DNA of 64,000 bases from Streptomyces endocoffeicus (GCF_016741935.1 NZ_JAERRG010000001.1:1-64000); one strand, 5' to 3'. Positions 1 to 8,517 are shown, counted from the first letter of the stretch. Numbers and translations: made by a program. The notes: a model not told the origin generated them from the sequence alone.

Positions 1-2
1 AT

Positions 3-473
3 GCCAACTTGTACGCCAGCGGCCGGATGCTGCACTCCCTCGGCAGCGACGGCTACGCCTCCCGTGCGCTGGCGGTGACGACCGGCCGCGGCGTGCCACG
101 GAGGGCAGTCGTTGTCTCCGCGCTCGGTGTCCTGGCTGTCACCGCACTGGCCGCGGCGCGCGGAAACCGTCTGTTCTCACTTCTCCTCGCGCTCGGCACC
201 TTCGGGGTGATCGCGGTCTGGATCATCATCCTGTGTACCCTGCTCGCCTTCCGCAGGGACGGTCAGAGGCCACCGTCCACACTGCGTCTGCCGGGGGGCA
301 AGATCACTCCGCTGCTGGGCATCGCCGCACTCCTGTCGATCTGCGCGACCGGCATCCACGTGTCCGACATGCGCTTGGCCTGCTACGTCGGTTTCCCTGC
401 CCTCCTGCTCCTCGCCGGCGCCCATCGTGTGCTGGCCCGCGTACGGTCGGCGTCCCGCTCCCATTCCGGTTAG
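3..473 (+). CDS. Amino-acid permease (APC family), C-terminal part
   Basis: This is the C-terminal end of an APC-family amino-acid transporter; its start lies before the window. The visible part opens with A-N-L-Y-A-S-G-R-M, the conserved stretch after a mid-protein helix in this family. Four hydrophobic segments follow, at about residues 33-51, 54-80, 100-118 and 122-142 counted from the first visible codons, and then a basic tail. About 156 residues are visible of a usual 450-500. It ends about 100 bases from the tail of the convergent IclR gene. Substrate cannot be told from this part. Confidence 0.8.
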   Translation, partial: ANLYASGRMLHSLGSDGYASRALAVTTGRGVPRRAVVVSALGVLAVTALAAARGNRLFSLLLALGTFGVIAVWIIILCTLLAFRRDGQRPPSTLRLPGGKITPLLGIAALLSICATGIHVSDMRLACYVGFPALLLLAGAHRVLARVRSASRSHSG

Positions 474-576
474 GCCCTCTGCCCTCGTGGCCCGGACATC
501 GTCCTCCGGGCCACCACAGCACGAAGGCGTCTGTGGGCCGGTGACCGGCCCGGGCTCACGGCGGGTGGCACGGCCA

Positions 577-1350
577 TCACCGTGGCGAGCCGAGCTCTGC
601 CTCCACCGCGCGAGCCGCTTCCATCAGTGCCTCGCCCGCTTCCTGCCTGCGCTCCGGCCCCAGCCGGTGAGCCGGTGCCGACACGGCCAGCGCGGCGATC
701 GCCCTTCCCGCGAGGTCATGCACGGCAACGCCCACCGCGTGCAGACCCGTTTCACTGCCCTCCAGATTGACCGCGTACCCTCGGGCCCTCACCTGCGCCA
801 GTTCCTGCTCCAGCGCTTCGAAATCACCCGGTGTCTGGCCGGTGAGCTTCACCAGACCGCGAGGGTAGAGTGAACGCAGCTCCCCAGGCGTCAGTTCCGC
901 CAGATATGCCTTGCCGCCCGACACGGCGTACGCCGGCATTCTGGCGCCTGTGCGCAGGCCTCCTTTGAGTGCCCGTTCGGCCTCGATCCCGTCGACGAAC
1001 ACCACATCCGGCCCCTGGAAGACCTGGGCGCTGGTCGTCTCGCCCAGCTTCGCGCACAACTTCACCAGTTGGGGCCGCAAGAGGCTGGCCAGGTCCGGGC
1101 TGCGCGTCAGAGCGTGGGCAAGGTCGACCAGCGCCTTGCCCGGGTGATAGGCGCGCGTGCGCCCATCTTGCACGGCGAGTCCGCGTCCGCAGAGCGTTGT
1201 CAGCAAACGGTGAGCCGTGGAGCGCGCCACGCCCAGCCGACGGGCCACGTCTGCCACTCTCACCTCGGAGGTCTCCTGGAACATCAGGAGGATCTGCAGC
1301 GCATTGTCCACCGATGTCAGGCCGTGGGCCCCCGTGTCATTGTTCCGCAT
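577..1350 (-). CDS. IclR-family transcriptional regulator
   Basis: A 257-residue protein with the IclR layout. The N-terminal winged helix-turn-helix (about residues 12-75) contains V-A-D-V-A-R-R-L-G-V-A-R-S-T-A-H-R-L-L. The C-terminal effector-binding domain (about 80-250) contains G-E-T-T-S-A-Q-V and G-S-E-T-G-L-H-A-V-G-V-A-V. IclR proteins bind small carbon metabolites and repress or activate catabolic genes. The gene is divergent from the AraC gene, with starts 81 bases apart, so the shared gap is probably the control region for one or both. A TTCC-N7-GGAA repeat overlaps its start codon and could mediate autoregulation. The effector is unknown. Confidence 0.9.
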   Translation of the reverse strand: MRNNDTGAHGLTSVDNALQILLMFQETSEVRVADVARRLGVARSTAHRLLTTLCGRGLAVQDGRTRAYHPGKALVDLAHALTRSPDLASLLRPQLVKLCAKLGETTSAQVFQGPDVVFVDGIEAERALKGGLRTGARMPAYAVSGGKAYLAELTPGELRSLYPRGLVKLTGQTPGDFEALEQELAQVRARGYAVNLEGSETGLHAVGVAVHDLAGRAIAALAVSAPAHRLGPERRQEAGEALMEAARAVEAELGSPR

Positions 1351-1357
1351 AGAGGAA
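1343..1357. promoter_or_regulatory. Candidate IclR operator (TTCC-N7-GGAA)
   Basis: The sequence TTCCGCATAGAGGAA is an imperfect inverted repeat of the shape seen in IclR-family boxes (TTCCGC...GCGGAA). It overlaps the start codon of the IclR gene, so binding would fit autorepression. The half-sites are only 4 bp, so this is tentative. Confidence 0.35.
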
Positions 1358-1431
1358 TTGTTTCACGAATATGTTCCCCCCATCGGTACAGGTTCCTACT
1401 CTTCTCGAAGAGAAGAAACCTGGGAGACATC

Positions 1432-2439
1432 ATGCACACCATCGGACGTTCACTGGCCGCCGGAATCGACTGGCGCCGCCACACCGTGCTGCGCTCCAGA
1501 GACCAGGACGAGATCGTGACGGGGGTGGGCCAGGTGCTCCGCCCGCACAGCCTGCGCTCTGTGGACGCCTTCGAGACGTCTTGTCTGCTGCAGCAGGTGA
1601 GCATCGGCAAGGTCTCGGCGGTCCGTCTCCGCTATGGCCGCCGCGTCGTCGTCGACTCCGAGCCGCTGCGTATCTGTTATCTGGTCAGTCTGCCTCTGAC
1701 GGGGAACGCGATCTACCAGCACGGACGCGAAACCACCACGGCGACCCCGAGGACCGCCACCGTGCTCAGCCCTGACCAGCCCTTCCGTATCACCATGGAC
1801 GGTGACTACGACCAGCTGATCGTGCGCATCGACCGGCGCGTCATGGAACGCGTCCGGGATGCCCGGGCCGGAGGACCTGACGACGAGCCCCTGCAGTTCA
1901 GACTCGCCTTCAACACCGGCTCCGCCCAGTGGGCGGTGTGGGCCGCAGCGGCGCAGGCCCTGCTGAGCAGCGAGGACTTCCTTACTCAGGTACGACATTC
2001 GCCCCGGATGGGTGTCTACCTGGAGCACCTGCTGGCCGCGTCGCTGTTGGAGGCACAGCCCAGCACCGCCGCCGAGCCTCCCGCCGAGGCCGCTGCGCCG
2101 CTGTATGTGCGCAGGGCCGAGGAGTACATCCACACACATCTCGCGGAACCGATCACTGTCACCGACATCGCCGATCACGCGCGGGTCGGGACCCGCAGTC
2201 TCTATGCCGGCTTCAAGCAGCACCGTGAAGTGTCGCCGATGGCGCTGGTCCGCCGGATGCGGTTGGAGCGTGTGCGGCACGAACTGCTGGCGGCCGATGC
2301 CGGCTCGGTGACGGTGACCGAGATTGCGTTCCGCTGGGGTTTCGGACATCTGGGAGAGTTCTCGGCGGCGTACCGCCAGCGATTCGGTGAGATCCCATCC
2401 GCCACGCTGGCCCAAGCGGTCAACGACACGCCACAGTAG
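1432..2439 (+). CDS. AraC-family activator beside the nitrilase operon
   Basis: A 335-residue AraC/XylS regulator. The N-terminal half is an AraC-binding-like effector domain (about residues 20-190). The C-terminal double helix-turn-helix (about 225-325) shows Y-I-H-T-H-L-A-E-P-I-T-V-T-D-I-A and W-G-F-G-H-L-G-E-F. The ATG at 1432 is chosen because GGGAGA lies just upstream and the protein start fits the family; the open frame extends further 5' without support. Nitrilase follows on the same strand after 83 bases. In Rhodococcus rhodochrous J1, nitrilase is likewise controlled by an adjacent AraC-type activator, NitR, so activation of the downstream operon by a nitrile or its product is a reasonable inference. 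Confidence 0.88.
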   Translation: MHTIGRSLAAGIDWRRHTVLRSRDQDEIVTGVGQVLRPHSLRSVDAFETSCLLQQVSIGKVSAVRLRYGRRVVVDSEPLRICYLVSLPLTGNAIYQHGRETTTATPRTATVLSPDQPFRITMDGDYDQLIVRIDRRVMERVRDARAGGPDDEPLQFRLAFNTGSAQWAVWAAAAQALLSSEDFLTQVRHSPRMGVYLEHLLAASLLEAQPSTAAEPPAEAAAPLYVRRAEEYIHTHLAEPITVTDIADHARVGTRSLYAGFKQHREVSPMALVRRMRLERVRHELLAADAGSVTVTEIAFRWGFGHLGEFSAAYRQRFGEIPSATLAQAVNDTPQ

Positions 2440-2522
2440 GGCGTGAAGCGGGCTGCACGCATCCGATGTCGAGCCGCGCTGAGACGATAGAGGAAGGTGG
2501 CTGCCGTTCCTAGATTGACGGC

Positions 2523-3569
2523 ATGGCACCTGCCTCTCACCCTCCCAACGGACCGCTTATCGACGTCCGTAACCCGGCCCGCTTCACCGCCGCCGCGGTA
2601 CAGGCGGCCCCGGCCTTCCTCGACACCGCCGCGACCGTCGACAAGGCGGTCGGGCTGATCGCCGAAGCCGCGCGCAATGGCGCCTCGCTCGTCGTCTTCC
2701 CTGAAGTGTTCGTGCCCGGTTACCCGTACTGGAACTGGACGATGACTCCGGTACAGGGATCAACCTGGTATGAGCGGCTCTACCAGTCCGCCGTCGACAT
2801 CCCCGGCCCCGAGGTGGACACGCTGCGGGACGCCGCCCGCACCCACGGCGTCGTGCTCGTCATCGGCGTCAACGAGCGCGGGGGCCACAGCCTCGGCACG
2901 CTGTACAACTCGCTCGTCGTCATCGGCCCCGAGGGCGACCTTCTGGGTGTGCACCGCAAGCTCGTCCCCACCTGGGCCGAGAAACTCACCTGGACCGGCG
3001 GCGACGCCAGCACCCTGCGCGTCCACTCCACCCCCATCGGCCCCCTCGGGGCGCTGGCCTGCGGCGAGAACACCAATACCCTGGCCCGCTTCGCGCTGCT
3101 CGCCCAGGGAGAGCTGATCCACGCGGCCAATTACATCGCCCTTCCGGTGGCGCCCGCCGACTACGACATGGCCGAGGCCATCGCGGTGCGTACGGCAGCC
3201 CACAGCTTTGAGGGCAAGGTGTTCTCCGTCGTATCCTGTTCGGCGCTCTCGCCGGAGATCGTGGAGACCGTTGCGGGCGATGACGAGGAGACACGCAAGC
3301 TGTTCGCCCGCCCCCGCAGTGCACTGTCGGGGATCTTCGGACCCGACGGCCGGCCGGTAAGCGAGCCGCTCGTCGACGACGAGGGCATCGTCTACGGCGA
3401 GATCGACCTTGCGCGCTGCATCCAGCCCAAGCAGATGCATGACATCACCGGGCACTACAACCGGTTCGACATCTTCCGCCTCCACGTCGACAACCGCCCA
3501 CAGCCGCCCGTCTCCTTCGCCGCGGAGTTCCCTTCCCGCCCCACACCGTCTCAGGGGGACGATGTATGA
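2523..3569 (+). CDS. Nitrilase
   Basis: A 348-residue carbon-nitrogen hydrolase of the nitrilase branch, which hydrolyses R-CN to a carboxylic acid and ammonia in the cytoplasm. The catalytic triad is visible: Glu61 in F-P-E-V-F-V-P-G-Y-P, Lys146 in H-R-K-L-V-P-T, and Cys180 in L-A-C-G-E-N-T-N. The CGEN context and the length (about 340-370) fit true nitrilases rather than amidases. The stop overlaps the start of the ring-cleavage dioxygenase by 4 bases (ATGA), so the two are translationally coupled. That suggests an aromatic or arylaliphatic nitrile whose acid is then degraded. The exact nitrile cannot be inferred. Confidence 0.92.
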   Translation: MAPASHPPNGPLIDVRNPARFTAAAVQAAPAFLDTAATVDKAVGLIAEAARNGASLVVFPEVFVPGYPYWNWTMTPVQGSTWYERLYQSAVDIPGPEVDTLRDAARTHGVVLVIGVNERGGHSLGTLYNSLVVIGPEGDLLGVHRKLVPTWAEKLTWTGGDASTLRVHSTPIGPLGALACGENTNTLARFALLAQGELIHAANYIALPVAPADYDMAEAIAVRTAAHSFEGKVFSVVSCSALSPEIVETVAGDDEETRKLFARPRSALSGIFGPDGRPVSEPLVDDEGIVYGEIDLARCIQPKQMHDITGHYNRFDIFRLHVDNRPQPPVSFAAEFPSRPTPSQGDDV

Positions 3570-4687
3570 CCACCTCGTACGACGACGCCCAGATCGGACG
3601 CGCACGCGTCACCGAGACCCCCGAACTCGCCGCCTACTACAAGGAGCTCGAGGAACTGGAGGCCGGTGCACTGTGGACCGTCGCCAACGACATCGAGCCG
3701 TGGTACCCGCAGCCGCGGTCCGTGCCGACCCACTGGTCCTACGCCAAGCTGCGGCCTCTCGTCCACAAGGCGCTGCCCCTGGTGGACGCCGACGATGCCG
3801 GACGCCGGGTTGTCATGCTCACCAACCCGGGCCGGCGAGACATCAGTGCCGCCGTAGGACTGCTGTACACCGGGCTGCAGATCATGGGGCCCGGTGAGGC
3901 CATGACCGCACACCGACACCAGGCGGCGGCACTCCGCTTCGTGCTCGAAGGGACGGGCGCCTGGACCATCGTCGACGGGCAGAAACTCGAGGTCGGACCT
4001 CGCGACTTCGCCATCACCCCCAATGGCACATGGCATGAGCACGGCAACGAGTCGCCCGACACCCCGTGCATCTGGCAGGATGGCCTGGATATCCCCCTGG
4101 TCAACGCGCTCGACGCGCCCTTCTACGAGGTCCATCCCAACCTGCACCAGGCGCCCGGCAGGACCGTCAACTCCTCGCTGCTCACCTACGGCGCCCATCT
4201 GCTTCCCTACGGGACCGAAGGCTGGACCAAGCCGTACTCCCCGCTCTTCGCATACCCCTGGGAGCCGACCTACGAGTCCCTCCTGAACCTTGCCAAAGCA
4301 AGCGAAGGCTCACCGTACGACGGCGTGATCATGGAGTACACCAATCCGCTCACCGGCGGCTCGGTGATGCCGACGATGAGCGCGCACATCCAGCTCCTGC
4401 GCCCGGACCAGCCCACTCGGGCCCACCGCCACACCGGCTCGGTCATCTACACCGTCGCCAAGGGGCATGGCTACTCAGTCATCGACGGATGCCGCTACGA
4501 CTGGGCGGAAGGCGACATCTTCTGCGTGCCGTCCTGGTCATGGCACCAGCACGCCAACATGGCCGCCTCCGACGACGCCGTCCTGTTCTCCTTCAACGAC
4601 TTTCCCGTGATGCGCGCTCTCGCCTTCCACCGCGAAGAGGCATACACGGACAACGACGGCCGGCAGCCGTCGGTCCAGCCCTCCTGA
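3566..4687 (+). CDS. Gentisate 1,2-dioxygenase-like bicupin ring-cleavage enzyme
   Basis: A 373-residue bicupin dioxygenase of the gentisate / 1-hydroxy-2-naphthoate / salicylate 1,2-dioxygenase group. These Fe(II) enzymes use O2 to open a ring between the carboxyl-bearing carbon and the neighbouring hydroxylated carbon. The first cupin has the iron ligands His116 and His118 (T-A-H-R-H) and His157 (G-T-W-H-E-H). The second cupin also keeps H-R-H and W-H-Q-H. It overlaps nitrilase by 4 bases and is followed by an FAH-family hydrolase, the usual partner after maleylpyruvate isomerisation. Gentisate is the most likely substrate, but a substituted salicylate or aminosalicylate would fit the family too. 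Confidence 0.88.
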   Translation: MTTSYDDAQIGRARVTETPELAAYYKELEELEAGALWTVANDIEPWYPQPRSVPTHWSYAKLRPLVHKALPLVDADDAGRRVVMLTNPGRRDISAAVGLLYTGLQIMGPGEAMTAHRHQAAALRFVLEGTGAWTIVDGQKLEVGPRDFAITPNGTWHEHGNESPDTPCIWQDGLDIPLVNALDAPFYEVHPNLHQAPGRTVNSSLLTYGAHLLPYGTEGWTKPYSPLFAYPWEPTYESLLNLAKASEGSPYDGVIMEYTNPLTGGSVMPTMSAHIQLLRPDQPTRAHRHTGSVIYTVAKGHGYSVIDGCRYDWAEGDIFCVPSWSWHQHANMAASDDAVLFSFNDFPVMRALAFHREEAYTDNDGRQPSVQPS

Positions 4688-4715
4688 TCCCGGTTTGCCT
4701 GACACTGGAGCACCG

Positions 4716-5663
4716 ATGCGTTTTCTCACCTTCTCCGAACCCCACTCCGCACCCCGGCTCGGCGCCGAAATCGGCGACCAGATCATTGACCTCACCACGC
4801 TGTCGGCGGCGGAAGGCGTCAGCCTGCCCGGCAGCCTCCTTGACCTGATCCGCTCGGGCACATCGGGCACTGCCGCCGTCACAGCCCTGCTCGCGGCGCA
4901 CACCCCCCAGACGCTTCAGCGCTACACCCGGGCCCACGCGGACGTGACCCTGCACGCGCCCTTCCGCCCCGGCAAGATCATCGGTGTCGGCCTCAACTAC
5001 CGCAAGCACGTGGAGGAGTCCAGCCGCAGCCTCGACACAGACAGCGACCTTCCGCCGCGGCCGGTCCTGTTCAGCAAGCCCAGCACCGCCGTCACCGGGC
5101 CGGGCAGCCCTATCCTGCACGACAGCCGTCTCACGTCCCAGCTCGACTGGGAATGCGAACTCGCCGTCGTCATCGGCCGCACCGCCCGCAACATAGCCGA
5201 GGACGATGCCTGGGACTACATCTTCGGCTACAGCGTCGTCAACGACATCAGCGCCCGTGACCAGCGCCGATCCGGCCAGTGGTTCTTCTCGAAGGGCCAG
5301 GACAGCTACGCCCCCTTCGGCCCGGTCCTCGTCACCCGGGACGAAATCACCCAGCCCATGGAACTGGAGCTGTCCCTGCGGGTGAACGGCGCGCTCAAGC
5401 AGAACTCCAACACCCGATACATGCTCTTCCCCATCCCGCAGCTCATCGCCGACATCACTTCCGGCGTGACACTCGAGCCGGGCGACGTGATCGCGACCGG
5501 CTCCCCTGACGGCGTCGGGGCCGGCCTCACCCCGCCGCAGTTCCTCCGGCCCGGCGACCTGGTCGAGGCCACGATCCAATCCATCGGCACACTGGCCAAC
5601 CCAGTCGCAGACGCCAACAGCCCCGCCGACAGCGCGACGCTGCTCGAAGGGGCCACCCAATGA
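4716..5663 (+). CDS. Fumarylacetoacetate-hydrolase-family protein (fumarylpyruvate hydrolase-like)
   Basis: A 315-residue FAH-family enzyme. The core starts near residue 88 with G-K-I-I-G-V-G-L-N-Y and carries the acidic metal ligands in L-D-W-E-C-E-L-A-V-V-I-G and V-N-D-I-S-A-R-D. T-G-S-P-D-G-V-G lies near the end. The ATG at 4716 follows GGAG at 4707-4710; a TTG 21 bases upstream is open but lacks a ribosome site. Beside a gentisate-type dioxygenase, the likely job is splitting fumarylpyruvate or maleylpyruvate into pyruvate plus a C4 diacid. The stop overlaps the next gene start (ATGA). Confidence 0.88.
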   Translation: MRFLTFSEPHSAPRLGAEIGDQIIDLTTLSAAEGVSLPGSLLDLIRSGTSGTAAVTALLAAHTPQTLQRYTRAHADVTLHAPFRPGKIIGVGLNYRKHVEESSRSLDTDSDLPPRPVLFSKPSTAVTGPGSPILHDSRLTSQLDWECELAVVIGRTARNIAEDDAWDYIFGYSVVNDISARDQRRSGQWFFSKGQDSYAPFGPVLVTRDEITQPMELELSLRVNGALKQNSNTRYMLFPIPQLIADITSGVTLEPGDVIATGSPDGVGAGLTPPQFLRPGDLVEATIQSIGTLANPVADANSPADSATLLEGATQ

Positions 5664-6260
5664 GCCACACCTACCGCGTCGGGCAGATCGTTCCCAGCTC
5701 CAACGTCACCATGGAGACAGAAATCCCCGCGATCCTGCGGGCCCGCCAAACCATCGAACCGGAACGCTTCACCTTCCACTCCAGCCGGATGCGGATGACC
5801 CACGTCACCCCTGAACAGCTAAAGGCGATGGACACCGACTCCGACCGCTGCGCCGTGGAACTTTCCGACGCCCATGTGGACGTCCTCAGCTACGCCTGCC
5901 TCGTGGCGATCATGAGTATGGGCCTCGGCTACCACCGCGCCTCCGAACATCGACTACGAGGCCCTGGAAATCCCGGACAACCTCGACGTCGCCGCGCACG
6001 ACCCGAAGCTGCTGCCCGGCATCGCCAGGCGCCTGGACTACACCCAGGCCGACGCCGTCGTCCTGTCCGCCTGCGTACAGATGCCCTCCCTCAGCGCCAT
6101 AGAGGAGGCCGAACAACTCCTGGGTCGCCCCGTGGTCTCCTCCGCCGTCTGCACCGCACACCAGATACTGCGCTCCCTCGACCTGCGCGCCGTGGCCCCG
6201 GGCGCCGGCCACCTCCTGTCCGGCACATACGCAGACAGCGCGCTGCCCTCCAACGCCTGA
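5660..6260 (+). pseudogene. Maleate isomerase (Asp/Glu racemase family), broken by internal deletion and frameshift
   Basis: The 5' part encodes a good maleate-isomerase N-terminus (V-G-Q-I-V-P-S-S-N-V-T-M-E-T-E-I-P, then S-Y-A-C-L-V-A-I-M-S-M-G) with the first catalytic Cys. Near 5945 the frame changes. The +1 frame then encodes the family C-terminus (I-D-Y-E-A-L-E-I-P-D-N-L, then V-L-S-A-C-V-Q-M-P-S-L with the second Cys), ending in TGA at 6258-6260. About 70-80 codons of the usual middle are missing at the junction, so this is a deletion and not a single-base error. Its position after the dioxygenase and FAH hydrolase suggests it once converted maleate to fumarate. Confidence 0.85.
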
Positions 6261-6375
6261 GGGCGGCCACCAGCAAAGCTCCGATGGCTCTGGGCCGGAT
6301 CGAACCGGTCGCCAGCCGTCACGCCCAAGCTGCAGTAACGCAGGTTGCCGACACACTCTGACCTGGAAGTACCTC

Positions 6376-7308
6376 ATGCACCGCACCCACATCACGCCAC
6401 AAATCCGTTCCGAAGCCCTCGAGCTGTCGCTGCTCCGCGACATCCCGACGGCAGACAAGTCCTCCCGCAAAGAGATGGTCGCGCACACATCGGGTGAGCC
6501 GATCACCAGCTTCGAGGGCACGAGCAACCCCTACGTCGACTACCACCGAAACGATGTGCTGCTGAGCCTTCAGCACATGCGCAGCGACGGCGCAGACGAG
6601 ATGACCTTCATCGTCGAAACCCAGGTCACCGAACTCCTGCTGAAAGCCACGCACTTTGAGCTCGCGAACGTGGTCCATTCGGTGCGCAACGACGACGTAC
6701 GCGCCGCGCTCGTCCGCCTGCCGCGCGTCACCCTGCTGATCGAGCAGATCCGCGACACCTGGCAGGTCCTGTCCACCATCACACCGCACGGATTCAGCGA
6801 GTTCCGTGACCACCTCGGGATCTCGTCCGGCCAGCAGTCGTACATGTATCGCCACGTCGAGCTCATCCTCGGCAACAAGAACGCGACACTTGCTCGCGCC
6901 CACGAGAACAACCCCGACGTCTGGCCGGCCCTCGAAGCGGCGCTGAACGGACCGAGCTTGTGGGACGAGGTGACCGAGCTGCTCAAGCGCCGAGGTCACC
7001 TCACCGACTCCGACGGCTACGACCAGGACTATGCCGCTCCCTACGAGGAGCGGCCGGAAGTCCGGCGCGCCTGGCGCGAGATCTACCAGCAGGCTGACAT
7101 CGACGACGATCTGTACCTGCTCGGCGAGGCGCTCATCACCGTTGCCACGGCGTTCACCCAATACCGGTGGAACCACTTCATCGGAGTGCAGCGCATCCTC
7201 GGGCTGAAACCGGGATCAGGCGGCTCGGCAGGAGTTGGGTGGCTACGAGGCATCACAGAGCACCGATTCTTCCCAGAGCTGTGGACGATCCGGACCGGCC
7301 TCGGCTGA
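6376..7308 (+). CDS. Tryptophan 2,3-dioxygenase-like haem protein
   Basis: A 310-residue member of the haem-dependent TDO family; the classical reaction is L-Trp plus O2 to N-formylkynurenine. It keeps the substrate-carboxylate Arg144 in F-S-E-F-R-D-H-L-G-I-S-S-G-Q-Q-S and the haem ligand His267 in Y-R-W-N-H-F-I-G-V-Q-R-I-L-G. The GSGGSAG loop replaces the usual GTGGS. The distal active-site His (His55 of the Xanthomonas enzyme, normally F-I-V-x-H-Q) is Thr82 here (F-I-V-E-T-Q). It also has an N-terminal extension over bacterial TDOs of about 280 residues. The product may therefore differ from N-formylkynurenine. A formamidase-like hydrolase follows downstream. Confidence 0.88.
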   Translation: MHRTHITPQIRSEALELSLLRDIPTADKSSRKEMVAHTSGEPITSFEGTSNPYVDYHRNDVLLSLQHMRSDGADEMTFIVETQVTELLLKATHFELANVVHSVRNDDVRAALVRLPRVTLLIEQIRDTWQVLSTITPHGFSEFRDHLGISSGQQSYMYRHVELILGNKNATLARAHENNPDVWPALEAALNGPSLWDEVTELLKRRGHLTDSDGYDQDYAAPYEERPEVRRAWREIYQQADIDDDLYLLGEALITVATAFTQYRWNHFIGVQRILGLKPGSGGSAGVGWLRGITEHRFFPELWTIRTGLG

Positions 7309-7516
7309 GGACAACCGAGAAATCGCGCCGGTGCGCTGGTCCGCCGAGCGCACAGCAGCGGTTGAATCCTCCGGCATCTGGTCACCACACCAGGTCGCAC
7401 CCCCTGCCCGCGACCCGGATCCCTCCGTGAGACCCCCGGCGCCGTCTCCTGTCCTGCCGGCGACTTCTCGGGAGGCCCTACGTCATACGGCCCTTTCAGC
7501 ACACAGCGGAGAACGA

Positions 7517-8353
7517 ATGAAAACCTCCTCAGCCGGCCAGGACGGTGAGGGCGCAGCACTCGAATCCTGGCCGCCCGAGCGGCACGCCTACGGCACGGAT
7601 CCCGCGCAGTACGGCGAGCTCTACCGGCCTGTGGGACGTCCGCGGGGCGTGGCCGTAGTCATCCACGGTGGATTCTGGAGGGCAAAGTACACGGCCCTAC
7701 TCGGCCGGCCGCTGGCCCGCGATCTTGCCGAGCACGGCTGGGCTGCATGGAACCTCGAGTATCGACGAGTCGGCAACGGCGGAGGACATCTCACGACCCT
7801 GGACGACGTGTCGGCTGGGATTGACCACCTTGCCGTCCTTGAGAACCTGGATTTGTCCACGGTGGTCACCATCGGGCACTCCGCCGGCGGACACCTCGCG
7901 ACGTTCGCCGCTGGACGGCAGCGCTACCAGCGCTGGTCGACCAGCAAGGTGTCAGTCACCGCGGTCATTGCGCAAGCCGCCGTAATGGACCTTGTTGCGG
8001 CCCGACGAGCCGCGCTTGGCAACGGCGCCGTAGACAACTATGTCGGGGGACCCGATGTGCCGATCAATGTTGAGACGGACCCGTACCAGCAAATCCCGCT
8101 GCCCGTTCCTGTGTGGTGCATCCACGGCTGGGGCGACCATGAGGTGCCGGTCGCCCAATCTCTTAGCTACGTGCAACAAGCTCGCGGCCAAGGGGCCCGG
8201 GCGAACCTTGTGGCCCTTGACGGCGACCACTTCACGGTGGTCGACCCAGATTCCGTAGCGTGGGCCGTCACCCGCCAGCTCCTGGACTCTCTGAGTACTG
8301 TTCCGAACGACCAATCGCACCTCGCTGGACCCGCAGGGGAACACATCAGATAG
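7517..8353 (+). CDS. Alpha/beta hydrolase, kynurenine formamidase-like
   Basis: A 278-residue alpha/beta hydrolase. H-G-G-F-W at residues 50-54 is the oxyanion motif of eukaryote-type kynurenine formamidases. The nucleophile is Ser122 in G-H-S-A-G-G. The acid is probably the Asp of W-G-D-H-E-V-P-V, and the catalytic His lies in D-G-D-H-F-T-V-V-D. The ATG at 7517 follows GCGGAGAA; the longer open frame upstream has no support. Placed after the TDO-like gene, it probably hydrolyses the N-formyl group of the dioxygenase product. The 208-base gap between the two shows no gene. Confidence 0.85.
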   Translation: MKTSSAGQDGEGAALESWPPERHAYGTDPAQYGELYRPVGRPRGVAVVIHGGFWRAKYTALLGRPLARDLAEHGWAAWNLEYRRVGNGGGHLTTLDDVSAGIDHLAVLENLDLSTVVTIGHSAGGHLATFAAGRQRYQRWSTSKVSVTAVIAQAAVMDLVAARRAALGNGAVDNYVGGPDVPINVETDPYQQIPLPVPVWCIHGWGDHEVPVAQSLSYVQQARGQGARANLVALDGDHFTVVDPDSVAWAVTRQLLDSLSTVPNDQSHLAGPAGEHIR

Positions 8354-8453
8354 TCCGGCGCTGCGCTTACCAAAAAGCCCATCCGAGCTGGTGGGAGCAA
8401 TGCCGGTGAGTTAGCTCACTTCTGGTGATGTGTCGGCGGGAGCCGGGACAGGG

Positions 8454-8517
8454 CAACGGAGTTCCCGGTGGACAGAAGATCGACCAAGATCCGACTGTCC
8501 ACGAGGGAACTCCGTTG
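8454..8517. repeat. Long imperfect hairpin beside the IS4 remnant
   Basis: Arms at 8454-8475 (CAACGGAGTTCCCGGTGGACAG) and 8495-8517 are reverse complements over about 22 bp with one bulged position, separated by a 19-base loop. It sits just before the transposase remnant. It may be a control structure limiting transposase expression or part of the element's end. Confidence 0.75.

Noticed and set aside
2491..2511. AGGAA...TTCCT repeat before nitrilase as an AraC site
   Set aside because: Arms are only 5 bp, and AraC-type activators usually bind direct repeats, so the evidence is too weak.
6376..8353. The TDO-like and formamidase-like pair as part of an antibiotic gene cluster
   Set aside because: No NRPS, PKS or tailoring genes are near. 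The neighbours are catabolic, so a degradative role is preferred.
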